From Larimichthys crocea (Eukaryota; Chordata; Actinopteri; Sciaenidae): DNA of 64,000 bases. Position numbers and translations under genes: made by a program. The stretch spans positions 8,402,097-8,466,096 of the forward strand of contig NC_040012.1 of NCBI RefSeq assembly GCF_000972845.2, read 5' to 3'. The notes under the pieces were generated by a model. The model saw only the letters and a list, made by a program, of their open reading frames with translations. It was not told where the DNA came from and did not search any database. Of this stretch, positions 23,867-35,600 are shown piece after piece; position 1 is the first letter of the stretch, and every line of letters starts with the position of its first letter.

Positions 23867-23924
23867 TGTGATGATCTATCCATGACTTGGCAACTCGCAT
23901 GTCTTCATCACCATCTGGCTGGAG
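23867..23924 (-). other. miga1: miga1 5' UTR part of the first coding exon, with uORFs
   Basis: On the minus strand a good acceptor (cactcctcag) ends at 23925, leaving 58 bp of leader. It holds upstream ATGs in more than one frame. One 12-codon frame starts at 23914 and stops at the in-frame TAG just before the main start; another overlaps the main ATG as ATGA. Confidence 0.7.
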
Positions 23925-25209
23925 CTGAGGAGTGAGTGACATGTAAAGGATTTAACCTTGGCGGCTCAGGAGGGGATATGATGAGGATATTACATAAATC
24001 CTGTCTGACATACAGTACGTGCATGTAGCAATGCTCATCTAATCTATCTGTCTTGTTGAGTACTTGCTGATTACATACGTTTCCCATGAAAACTATCATA
24101 AAAGAGCTGACAGGCAGTTAAATATATGAGACATTCACTGATCTTCAGGATTACCAGCACACCCAGCAAAGGTATGAGCAGATTTCACATAAGAAAACTG
24201 GAGGCTCTACCTTTATGCAAACAAAGTGTTGCTTTGTCTAAACACACAGAACAAAGCCGCTGTTTGTCCACCTGACGGGACAACTTGCAACATCCAGTCA
24301 AGTTTGCACAACACTCGTGTGTCCTCTCTCTGAATAATCTGGAGTTAAACACATAAATTGTATCGCATCTCGAGGGACAGCTTGTAGACAAAACAAAACA
24401 CTGATACATTAGTGACAAATATAGGATGAAGATTATATGAATAATAATTTGCTGTTTTCTGAGTGTTTTTTATTAACCAGAGGTGCCAGAGCCTTCTCTG
24501 TATCTGCCCCCAACACACAGACGTGACTGTACAGACTTACAAACCTTCAAATGACGAACATAAACACACTTTAAAAACTGATTTTAATGTTTAGCTCAGT
24601 CTAATGTTGTTCAATGTTTGGATATTTTTTGTCTTTGAGTATCTAGAAAAGCTCTTTTAAATAAAATGTATTATTATTATTATTAAATCCAGTAAATCAA
24701 GTTATTTTTGTGACACTAATGTTTTCCCTGCTGCACATTTACTCAATTTAGGTAAACTTATGACTACATTTCTTACCTGTCCTCTATACTATATTACTAT
24801 ATTATTTTATAAGTCACTCTGTATATATGTATACCACTCTCTCTTCTATATTAATGTATGTTATTTTCCTCTTCAGTCCACCTTAAATGTTGTTTTAATG
24901 CTTTTACTTTGCCTTGTGTGAAGCTCTCTGGTTATTACTTTACAGCACAAAGTTAGGGCTGTCATTCATTAGCACATAATAATAATAATAATAAATCAAA
25001 CGTGTCACTGTGACATGGATAAAAGCAGCAGCTGGGCTGTGAGTCGGTGTGTTGTGTTCATCATATTATAAATGTAAAGTAACTGTTAACTGTTGTTGGC
25101 CTGGCTGAGCGGCTGATAACGGCTAACGGCGTTAGCTACACTTCTTAGCTTGAATTAAACAGTCTGACAAAACAAACTCGTCAGGTTCGCTGACTGGTTT
25201 TTAACTCAC

Positions 25210-25400
25210 CGTGACAAACTGACGGTGTGGAAGATATCACCGGTGCTTTTCGGTGTTTTCCTCCGCAGGCTCCGGTCCCGGTGTCTTCACCCGGTCCTCT
25301 GCTTGACCTCAACGGCTGCCGCGTGAAGGACTTCAGCTGCAACACGCGGCCAAATCCAGCGTGACTTTCAAAATAAAAGCACGCTCTCCTCTTGTCAGTC
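25210..25400 (-). promoter_or_regulatory. miga1: miga1 non-coding first exon and promoter region
   Basis: A strong minus-strand donor (GTCACG|gtgagtt) lies at 25210/25209, just left of GC-rich, CpG-containing sequence in an otherwise AT-rich region. The transcription start is probably at 25350-25400. The first intron would run from 25209 to 23925. Two TAACGG motifs lie within it, at about 25115-25130. Exact exon 5' end unknown. Confidence 0.55.
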
Positions 25401-26439
25401 TTTGTGGAGTTTTCGCGCCCCCACTCGGTTTTTCTCAAGTATTGCAATGAAGGCTTTTCTAACATTCAAATATATTATTTTATGAATAGCAAGAGCATCT
25501 ACTTACATCTTCAAAATAAATAAATATTTTTTTAAAAAGTAAAATAACATATTTCCACTATGAAATAAAATGTACAAGACATTTGACTCACTGGTTTACT
25601 TAAACAGGTATACATATAAAAGCCAGGACAACAATCCTTAACAAATAAAGGTAAAGAATAGACAGGTCACGAGACTATTATCTACAGATGTATGTGGAAA
25701 AACAGGTGTATATATAAATGATCAATAATGTAATACCAAAAAGTCAAGATGTTATTTTTTAAGAGATAAGATAGACTTAATTTATAGACCACACCAGGGA
25801 AATTCACTTTTTACAGCAGCTCACAGTACACAAGGTAGAAAAGTACTCATAAATAAAAAATAAAGTAGAAAACAAATCTAAGATATACTAGAAAAATAAA
25901 AATATGATAAACAGAATAAGTTTTATATACACTGTATACACATTTCAGGTATATGAATAGTTAATAAGTCAATATATGAGATACACAATTAAAATTAAGA
26001 TTTCAATTTTTTAATGTTTAAAGTAAAAAAAAAAATTAGGCATCAAACTTATGATAAGTCAACGTTTTGTCAACCTACAAATAAACAATTCAAAATAGTT
26101 TAAAATACATATTTAAACACAAGAACAGAAGAGGGGATAAACACCAATCCCAATACTAAAACATATATTGTCCTAAAATGATTTTTACTTATCCAATAAA
26201 ACACATTTTGATATTAATATTCTGAAGGTAAGTTTCCCAAAATGCACATAAGATGGCGCTTGGGATGGGTTCACTGCATGTTGCTCTTGTGTGTTTTCAT
26301 CACCAGGTGACTCTCTTTTCACTTGCAGCACACTTATCCTTAATTTAGGAAGTAACCATCTTACAGAGGCTATTACACTGTTTCATATCAGTCACCTTGC
26401 TGTACAGTACATACCTGCTGTGCATGTTTTGCCACACAC

Positions 26440-26595
26440 ATGAGCCTGTATTTTATTGCTTACAACTACATGACACTGTGGGGTCCCTGAGCAGCTCCTT
26501 CAGCAGCAGACTGCTACACCCACGGTGTAAGAAGAAGTTCCAGAGGTCCTTCATCCATACTGTTGTCAGACTCTACAACACCTGCACCACATGAT
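26440..26595 (+). mobile_element. LINE-like 3' coding remnant, copy 1
   Basis: The frame reads CLQLHDTVGSLSSSFSSRLLHP then KKFQRSFIHTVVRLYNTCTT. The 'SFI.TAVRLYN' ending is like the C-terminus of fish non-LTR reverse transcriptase ORFs as I remember them. Short, 5'-truncated, not functional. Confidence 0.45.
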
Positions 26596-27086
26596 CATGT
26601 TGTAGTTTCTGTTTCTGTTTAAATTACCACTACTACTCACGATAGCTTTTATATTTATTTTATTTTTATCTGTATTTATATTTCCATTCCAATTACTACC
26701 ACGTGCAATATTATTTATATCATGGCCACTTTACCTTTAGTATACTTGTTTTGCACATCTGTACACTTGATGATCGATAATGTAATACCAAAAAGTCAAG
26801 ATGTTATTTTTTTAAGAGATAAGATAGACTTAATTTATAGACCACATCAGGGAAATTCACTTTTTACAGCAGCTCACAGTACACAAGGTAGAAAAGTACT
26901 CATAAATAAAAAATAAAGTAGAAAACAAATCTAAGATATACTAGAAAAATAAAAATATGATAAACAGAATAAGTTTTATATACACTGTATACACATTTCA
27001 GGTATATGAATAGTTAATAAGTCAATATATGAGATACACAATTAAAATTAAGATTTCAATTTTTTAATGTTTAAAGTAAAAAAAAA

Positions 27087-27238
27087 NNNNNNNNNNNNNN
27101 NNNNNNNNNNNNNNNNNNNNNNNNNNNNNNNNNNNNNNNNNNNNNNNNNNNNNNNNNNNNNNNNNNNNNNNNNNNNNNNNNNNNNNNNNNNNNNNNNNNN
27201 NNNNNNNNNNNNNNNNNNNNNNNNNNNNNNNNNNNNNN
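27087..27238. other. Assembly gap (152 N)
   Basis: The gap interrupts the tandem array between two copies of the same unit, the expected place for a collapsed or misjoined repeat. Confidence 0.99.
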
Positions 27239-27874
27239 CAGGGAAATTCACTTTTTACAGCAGCTCACAGTACACAAGGTAGAAAAGTACTCATAAATAA
27301 AAAATAAAGTAGAAAACAAATCTAAGATATACTAGAAAAATAAAAATATGATAAACAGAATAAGTTTTATATACACTGTATACACATTTCAGGTATATGA
27401 ATAGTTAATAAGTCAATATATGAGATACACAATTAAAATTAAGATTTCAATTTTTTAATGTTTAAAGTAAAAAAAAAATAGGCCAAAAAATTAAGGCATC
27501 AAACTTATGATAAGTCAACGTTTGTCAACCTCACAATAAACAATTCAAAATGGTTTAAAATACATATTTAACACACAGAAAGAGGAGGGATAACACCAAT
27601 CCCAATACTAAAACTATATTGTCCTAAATGATTTTTACTTATCCAATAAAACACATTTTGATGTTCAAATTCTGAGGGTAAGTTTCCCAAAATGCACATA
27701 AGATGGCGCTTGGGATGGGTTTACTGCATGTTGCTCGTGTGTGTTTTCATCGCCAGGTGACTCTCTTTTCACTTGCAGCACACTTACCCTTAATTTAGGA
27801 AGTAACCATCTTCAGGGGCTATTACACTATTTCATATCAGTCACCCTGTGTACGTAAATACCTGCTGCTGTGCA

Positions 27875-28040
27875 TGAGCCTGTATTTTATTGCTTACAAC
27901 TACATGACACTGTGGGGTCCCTGAGCAGCTCCTTCAGCCGCAGACTGCTACACCCCGGTGTAAGAAGAAGTTCCAGAGGTCCTTCATCCATACTGCTGTC
28001 AGACTCTACAACACCTGCACCACATGATCATGTTGTAGTT
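27875..28040 (+). mobile_element. LINE-like 3' coding remnant, copy 2
   Basis: Near-identical to 26440-26595, with a one-base loss that shifts the frame after RRLLHP. Part of the tandem unit. Confidence 0.45.
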
Positions 28041-28694
28041 TCTGTTTCTGTTTAAATTACCACTACCTACACACGAGAACTTTTATATTTTTTATTTTTA
28101 TCTGATTTATATTTCCATTCCATTACTACCACGTGCAATATTATTTATATCATAGCCATTTACCTTTAGTTACTGTTTTGCACATCTTGTACACTTGATG
28201 ATCATAATATGATACCAAAAAGTCAAATGTTATTTTTTTAAGAGATAAGATAGACTTAATGTATAGACCACACAGAGAATTCACTTTTTACAGCAGCTCA
28301 CAGTACACAAGGTAGAAAAGTACTCATAAATAAAAAAATAAAGTAGAAAACAAATCTAAGATATACTAGAAAAATAAAAATATGATAGAACAGAATAAGT
28401 TTTATATACACTGTATACACATTTACGTATATGGATAGTTAATAAGCAATATATGACATACACAATTAAAATGATGTACATTTTTAACTTGTCTGTTTTT
28501 TTGTGTATTGTACAAAGCTTTTTATTTTTACTTCTATAGTATATATTACACATTATATATATAGATATATAAAACTATATCTAAAACGGTATATATATTA
28601 AAGGTATATAAAAGATCAAATTTACAGTTAAATAATGTGCAACAACTTCAAAAAGTGATTGACCATATTTGTGTCAGATTACAGAAGAGGGTGA

Positions 28695-28960
28695 GTATAT
28701 CAGAATCAGAATCAGAATCAGAAATACTTTATTAATCCCTGCAGGGAAATTGTGTTTGTTACAGCAGCTCCCAAACGGTAAGTGAGATAGTAAGTGATAG
28801 CAAGAAAACAAAACTTTAACCCTATACACCTATACAATATCCTATTTTAACACTATATACACATGTATAAATAACAGTTGAATAAAACCAGTAACAGTAA
28901 AATAAAAACCAAGTAACAGTGAACTATGCAATATGTAAATCTAAAACCTTATAAAGAATT
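28695..28960 (-). mobile_element. Fish non-LTR retrotransposon tail
   Basis: Four CAGAAT units (28700-28722) are followed by 'AAATACTTTATTAATCCCTG' and 'GGGAAATTGTGTTTGTTACA', a frequent teleost retroelement 3' end read in reverse. No coding frame remains. Confidence 0.6.
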
Positions 28961-29189
28961 TAGTCTTTGAGAGACTGTACAGAGAATAGACACTGGTTAT
29001 AAAAGTGCAGTATGCATGAGACATGGGGTATAATAAGTTCTGTGTAAGCTGATTAACTGTTGTAGTAACATTGTATTAATGCACAGACACAGGTTTGTTT
29101 GCAGTGTAAACGGTGTGAGTGTGCAGAGTAGATGTAATGTTTACAGCAGGACGGGGTGTGAGGTTTTTTTTTTTTTTTTTTCAAACCGG

Positions 29190-29367
29190 AAAGGGGCGGA
29201 GTCAGCAGTAACGTTAGCAACCACGCTGAGGGACGGGAACGGTTACCGTTAACGTGAAGGATTGCCCTTTGAAACATGTCTGTAAATACTCACTGAAATC
29301 TGCGTCTTACACGTCGAGCTGCACCTGGACCTACGAGAGAAAAGCGTCGCGTCTTTCCTTCGCAGAG
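29190..29367 (+). promoter_or_regulatory. usp33: usp33 promoter and non-coding first exon
   Basis: CpG-rich sequence with GGGGCGGAG (GC box, about 29193) and ACGGTTACCGTTAACG (29239-29254) leads to a donor CGCAGAG|gtgagc at 29367/29368. The next acceptor in register is at 32602. The exon contains a seven-codon upstream frame (ATG 29276 to TGA 29296). The start site is inferred from composition. Confidence 0.55.
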
Positions 29368-32300
29368 GTGAGCGCCGAGGATGACGCGAGAAATGTTTAT
29401 ATGTGTGATCATGTAAGACAGGAACCTTTAGCTTAGCATGCTAAGATGGTTATCACCATCTCACTCCAACAACAACAACAAAGGTGGATAAACCTTTTCC
29501 ACAGCTTGCTTTTCACGCTGCTATAGGTGTTAAAGCTTGGTTGCAAAGCTAAAAAATATATTTATATGTTTTTAAAAACACCAATTAATAACAGGCTAAT
29601 GCTAAGTTAGCCTGTGACGCCGCTGTCAACGCCTCGCCTGCGTTTGACAGCTCAGTGTGAAGCAGGCCACACATGTAACACACGCTGTGTTTGAATCCAC
29701 AGCTGGCTGAATTAACCACACACTAACTCTGGAAGACTGGAAAATAAGTTAATGTATTATTATAATAATAATAAATAAATAAAAAATGCCGCACTTCATA
29801 GCTAACTAACATTAGCTGCGAGGTTACGTTTCTCGGCTTGCTCCTCTTTTGTGGACGGTCTTCTCCGTTTAAACTGTGCTTTTATAGTTTGTGCACTATT
29901 ATTTCACTGTGTTGTAAAACTGAAGCCGGTGACATCGGTTTCATGTGCACCGCCTGCTTTGCTTTGGGTCAACGCCCCACCCTGACTGTACTGTACCACC
30001 TCTTTGTGCTGGTTTAAACCCCCTCCCTGGATCATAATAATAATAATAATAATAACATTTTATTTCATAGGCGCCTTTCTGTCACCCAAGGACACCTTAG
30101 AATAAATGAGAGTAGACAGCAAATAACAGAAACAAACAAAAAGTATATCAAATTACAAGAATGCAACATTAAAATCAGGTTCAAATAGGACAATGCAATT
30201 GAATCAGATGGAACAAAAAGCTCTGCTCCCCGTGGTGGTGAGACGGCCGGAGTGGACATGAATGAATTATGGTGGCTGCAATGACAGGGAGAGAGGGTGA
30301 GGATGGTTTTTCTTCTTCTACAAATGAATGTGTAAATCGCCGGATGCTCGTTTCTTTCCTGCTGTGTAGTAACAGTGATTGCAGACGGCTGGTTGGATTT
30401 GTTGATTTGACTTTTTGAACCCCAAAGGTCAGGGCTACTATAGGAGCCTGTAACTACAAATACAACTGCAGATGCTCTCGTTCCTTATCGGTTTGTTTGG
30501 ATTCACGTCATGCGTTGTAAATGAAGAAGCTCTGTGTTATTAAATAAACGCATTGATTTGGTGAGGAAACGAGGCTGAACATGAACTTGAACTGGGGATC
30601 AGCTTCCCCTCCTGTGTTCATGCTTATCTCCCATTTGACCGGTTGTTAGGATACACATTTATTGTTTTGTGAGAACCACAAATATATATAAAAAGGATGG
30701 TTGTGTCAGTTGTGCATCCTCGGTCTGAAGGTGGCTGGTATATGCTGTGAAACTGTTGTTGTTGTTGTTTTCTTTTTAACAGTGTTGGTGTGGTTTCAAA
30801 TGTGCTGATTCACGTGCAGCGCAGTCGACAGCGGCAGGCTGGGCTCTGCTGCTGACACCACACCATTGACACTTGAACACTCCTCGAAAGGCTGAATGTC
30901 ATTGTGCAACCTCTGTCTAACAAGGCCCTCGCTGTGTAGCCTCGCCATGGGCAAAGTGGTCACACGTTCAAGGATGTGGCGTGTTGTGGGTGATGGACGA
31001 TAACGACAAGTTTGAGCTCTGATGCGGATTATTATGATTTTGTTATTACACATTTAGACAGCAGATGTGGTGAAATATTAACAGCTCCTGGAATACATTT
31101 GACGGTTGTTATATTTTATTGTTCTCGAGTGAATACTTTCCCTTTCCTATTTCTTTTCTCACATTTGAACCTGTTCATTCACAAACGTACACGTTCCCCT
31201 GTGTAATTTGTCTCCGCACTCTGCTCCTTGTTCAAATACAAAACTCTTGATGGACGGGCCTCATTTCCCTCATGTCCCCCTAAGGCAGTTTGTGAGCCTG
31301 TGTCAGTGTGTCGAGGAGATGAGACTCAAGAAGGCCGATAAGAGAAATCCCCAGTGGTTTCCTGTCATCCCACCCTACGGGGCTGCACGTCTTCCTCTTA
31401 CTCCCCGATCTTCCTCTTTTCACACACACACTGGGCAAATAAAGGCACAGCAGCGCTGTGAGTCCATCACGAGGGTGTAAAATAATTTATGACAGGAGCA
31501 CATTTGTACTTTGTGTGTTTTCTCAGATTTAAAAGCATTATTCAGCGTGACACACATTGTTACGCTACGCTGTCCACCAACTGCAAACACCGGGGTTCAG
31601 CTGGGGTACACATAATTGTATTTTTAAATGGTAGAAGTGTACCGAGCTGTTTGAAAAGGTGTATTGTGCTTTTATAGGATGCTGTGATACAGAGATGGGC
31701 TTTTGTGGACGAAAAGGGACAATACTGCTTTTCTTTCCTGTATATAAAAGTAGAAAACAGACTGTATTGATTGTTTATAACTCAACTTATAACTTTATAA
31801 CTCGGATAACCAGGATATGATGTTTACATGCACAACTAACTAACCCCAATCCACCAAAACTTAAATGTAATCAGGATACTTTAGCACATGTAAACACATT
31901 TCTTCTTCACCCCTGTGATGTTGGCTCCTTTAGTCTCTGTTACCTCTGCAGCTACAGGTCCTCCACTGCTGCTTTGAGTGCCGGTGGTGATTACGCACAT
32001 GACCCACGTCTGCACTTGTCTCCGAGCTGGGCATCCGTTTCTATCTTGTTGTCATGGCGAATTGAATAAAAGCACCAGAGTTTCCACGGAGATAAACACG
32101 TTTTATAGATTGAGCCTTGGCGATTAGTAGAAATGAATCATTCGGGGAGCGTTTGCGGAAGTTTTGTTTAGACTCGCTCGTCTTAACAGTCTCTGCTTTT
32201 TTTTTTTTTTTTTTTTTTGCATCGTCAGCACTAAAATCATTTATGGCGATGGCATTCAGATACCACTCGTTCCACTTGACTTGTTGACAGCCGTGGCGTG

Positions 32301-32602
32301 ATGTGCCGCTTGGCGTGTCACCGGTCGATGATAAAGTGGAATTTGTCAGTCATGCAGGCATGGAAAAACTTATGTTGTGTGGCGGTTACTCGGGTTACGT
32401 TCAGCCTGACTCTTTTACTTGCCCTCTGTTCCTCTGATCTATCTCCTATTACTCTATCACGTGTCAGACTGTGGTCGATAAACACTTTCAAAACAAGAAG
32501 TCCTGCATTGTTTTATAAATAGGAACGCAAAAGGAGTCACCTGACTTAAAACGCGAGCTGTGCTCTGAACGTTTCGCCCTCTCATCTCTTTCTCTCTCTC
32601 AG
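29368..32602 (+). other. usp33 intron 1
   Basis: A 3.2 kb first intron. It holds a repeat at 30030-30290 and a T22-like run near 32200. No coding evidence is seen. Confidence 0.5.
30030..30290 (-). mobile_element. Probable LINE/SINE tail in usp33 intron 1
   Basis: An (ATA)n run followed by 'CATTTTATTTCATAGGCGCC' and 'TTTCTGTCACCCAAGGACAC' looks like the reversed 3' end of an L2-type retroelement common in fish. Truncated, no ORF. Confidence 0.45.
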
Positions 32603-32617
32603 ACCTGTGGGTGAAAT

Positions 32618-35600
32618 ATGCCGCCGGCGTCCAGCTGTGACTGCCCCCACCTGGACTGCGTAGGGGAGATCACCAAGGAGGAACTCATTCAAAAATCCCA
32701 TGTGAGTGACTCTCCATCATCATGTACTCATAACTTACTGCTCTTTTTTTCCAACAGGGTATCTGCAGACTTCAAAACCATTGAATTCACTTTCACTCTT
32801 CAGTCTGATTTTTAAGTCTTGAATACTTCTATACTTAATATTTCAATGCTTCTATGGTTATAAACTGTTTTTGTATCTGATTGCAGGCTATTAGGAGCTG
32901 TTACACACCTATAAATTATAAATATATTATAAATATATTGTCTATATTATAAATTATAGAAGTGTGATCCCTGTGGTGGGGGTTTGTGCACACAGGAAGC
33001 ATAACATAGTTTCAGTCAGAGCCATTAGACATGCAAACACTGAGCAAACACTGTCACGACTGACAGCTGCAGTAAGTGTCAATTTTAGCAAAAACTATCG
33101 ATTTATGCTGCTGATGGCGGTCCAAGTTGTGTTAGTTTGATTCATTATTGCCATCATCCTTTTATACTTTTTCTATATGGAATTAACTTGGTGCAGTCTG
33201 CCGTTAATAGTGTTGAAAGTTTGCTCTTGAACTTTGCTCTCGTCTCGCTGATTTTCATTTTCAAACATGTCTACAGGGCCAGTGCCAAGACTGTAAAGTC
33301 GGAGGACCAAATTTGTGGGCGTGTCTGGAGGTAAGAGAGTGATGAAAAGGAAAGAAAGTTGATTTGACACTTTGTCACCAGAAACATGTGATTTCTGTTC
33401 ATTTTTTTTTTAAAACATCCCGGTGTCCTCTGTTGTTTTTCTGTCCAGAATGGCTGCGCGTACGTCGGCTGTGGAGAATCTCACACTGACCACAGCACCG
33501 TGCACTCACAGGTGAGAGACCTCGGACTTTACTGATGCCTGTCAGCGGGGGAAATATTAATTAATGCATAGAAATGAAAAGTGAGAAGGAAGGGGAGTGA
33601 CTAAAATGGAGGACGTTTTGATGTTGAATTGAAAAAAAAGATGCAGCCAAAAGAGGAGTCTGTAGAGAAGAGAAGACGGGACAGGACAGGACAGAAATAC
33701 CACATCAGGAGTCCCAGGAGCAATGACTTGGACTAAAACTGCCTGCGGCATTACTTTTATTTTTAAAACATTTTTCTTTCTGCGATTTAAGAGCCGGCAC
33801 GTGGATCTTTTTAGCTTTTAAAGTGCAAGAATTGATAAAAACCATCAACCCAGCTCTGTCTGCCTGCACCTCCACATTCAGCAGCGGATCATCCATTATT
33901 AATTGCCATTCCTCTGGGAAGTGGGGGAGATTCAGTAGTACTGTCAGCTCCATGGTTACTGTATCTGCCCCTCCCGGCGGCTCTGAATCTTTACTCAGCC
34001 TCTGCTGTTCCCAGTGTTGACTAAGGCTTTTTTTCCCTTCGAGCACGCCAAGGCCAAGTGGGGTTAGAAGGCGAGAAGGAGGAACAAGGAAGGCAAACAT
34101 ATAATTTTCTCTGCCTATTAGTATCCGCATAGCTGCTCAAACCATTGTCCAGAAAAGAGCCTGTTAAGTGCAAAGCTCTCCAGAAGCAGAATCCTCCACT
34201 CAGATGACTTTTGATACAGAGCGGGCTGGTGAAAGAAATATTAGCTGACTGTAAATGATATCAGCAGTGGATTTTATATCCATCTGCTCATCCAGGACAT
34301 TTCTCTGTGCAGCACACCAGCCTCATTTTTTTTTTTTTTAGCGGAAACATCTTTCAATCTTGTAAGAAAGAAGGTCATACTTAATTAGCGCTTTGGAAAC
34401 CCGGGGGGAGGGGGTGGAAACATTTTAATCTCTCGACTGTGCAGTAGGAAAATCTGCTGTTGGATCAGTATAGTAGTAAACTATACTGCAAGTAAATGTG
34501 AGCGACGGTTTCAAAGGATTGAGGTAGGAATTGCAGTTAGATCAGCTAATTTCAGAAGTTGAAGCTCCACTTCTGTGTGTACTTTTGGTAACCAAATGAG
34601 ACACGTAATTAGTATTTACATGGAGATCACATTTCAAACATCATTATGCAGCAGTGAATTCAACTTTTGGGAATCCTTCTTCACGTTGCAGATGAATGAC
34701 TGGAAGGTTACCGCAGCCTCACAGTTTTCTTCATCAGTCCTTGAGCACTTCTTTGTGAGTTTGTGCAAATGCTGCTGATAGAACCCCCCTGAGAGGAATA
34801 ATAACAGTTTCTTATTTCTTATTTATTTCAGTCAGTAATGTCTTCGAGTGCTGAGGGCCAGAGAGGAGACTGTTTTTGTAGGACAGAACCAGACCTGACT
34901 TGCTTCTAAATCAGAAAATCACACTGTGAAGCAAACCTGTGCTACAACAACATAAATGTTTTGTGAGTGTAATATGAGCTGCTGACATGCTCAGACAGGT
35001 TGTGCAGAAGAAGCTTTGTGGATTTGTGTCATTTGAATATAATGTTTTTAACATTTTAGCAGACCAGAAGTGACCTAATATCACAAATTATCCCTATAAA
35101 AGCTACAAAACAGTTAATTGAAATCAAACACATTACGCAGGCTGGTAGAAACATCCTCTAAGCCATATAATTCCAGCTTGTTATTAATGCCCTACCTGGC
35201 AAACTTTCCTTCATACATTATTTAAGCTTGGGAGTTTCATGGCCGTGCTCGGTCTGGTGTGTCCCCTCTGCCAGCTCCTCTCTGCCCGGCCTGTGCGAAG
35301 GCTAATGCAGCCCTGATGAATAATGCAGGGTCTGCTGGTCGGCTGCTGCTCACGTTCAGTCTCTCGTCGACCTGCCAGTCTGCCCGTGTTCGTCAGAGCA
35401 GTAGTGGGTCAGCAGAAAAAAAAAAAAAAAAATCTGTCCTTCTGCAACCCTCACTCAGCCTCTACCTGAACCTGCAACCTGAGACGTTCAGCTCAAAACA
35501 ACATTGTGAAAACAAAATATTTTTTTAGATTTTGTTTTAATATTTGAGACGTTAAGAAGGTTGATTTTGTACAAGAAGTCTCATAAAAGAGGGATGTTAT

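Larger units (their letters stand above)
25720..28480. repeat. Tandem array of a roughly 1 kb unit, about 2.5 copies
   Basis: The block from 'aaaaagtcaagatgttattt' (about 25737) through a run 'gtagaaaacaaatctaagat' to a retroelement-like tail recurs at about 26785, after the gap at 27239, and again at about 28213-28460. Copies are near-identical, differing mainly by one-base indels. Inside each full unit is the sequence translating to LQLHDTVGSLSSSF...RLLHP (26440-26590 and 27890-28040). No gene is seen in this miga1-usp33 intergenic stretch. Confidence 0.85.
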
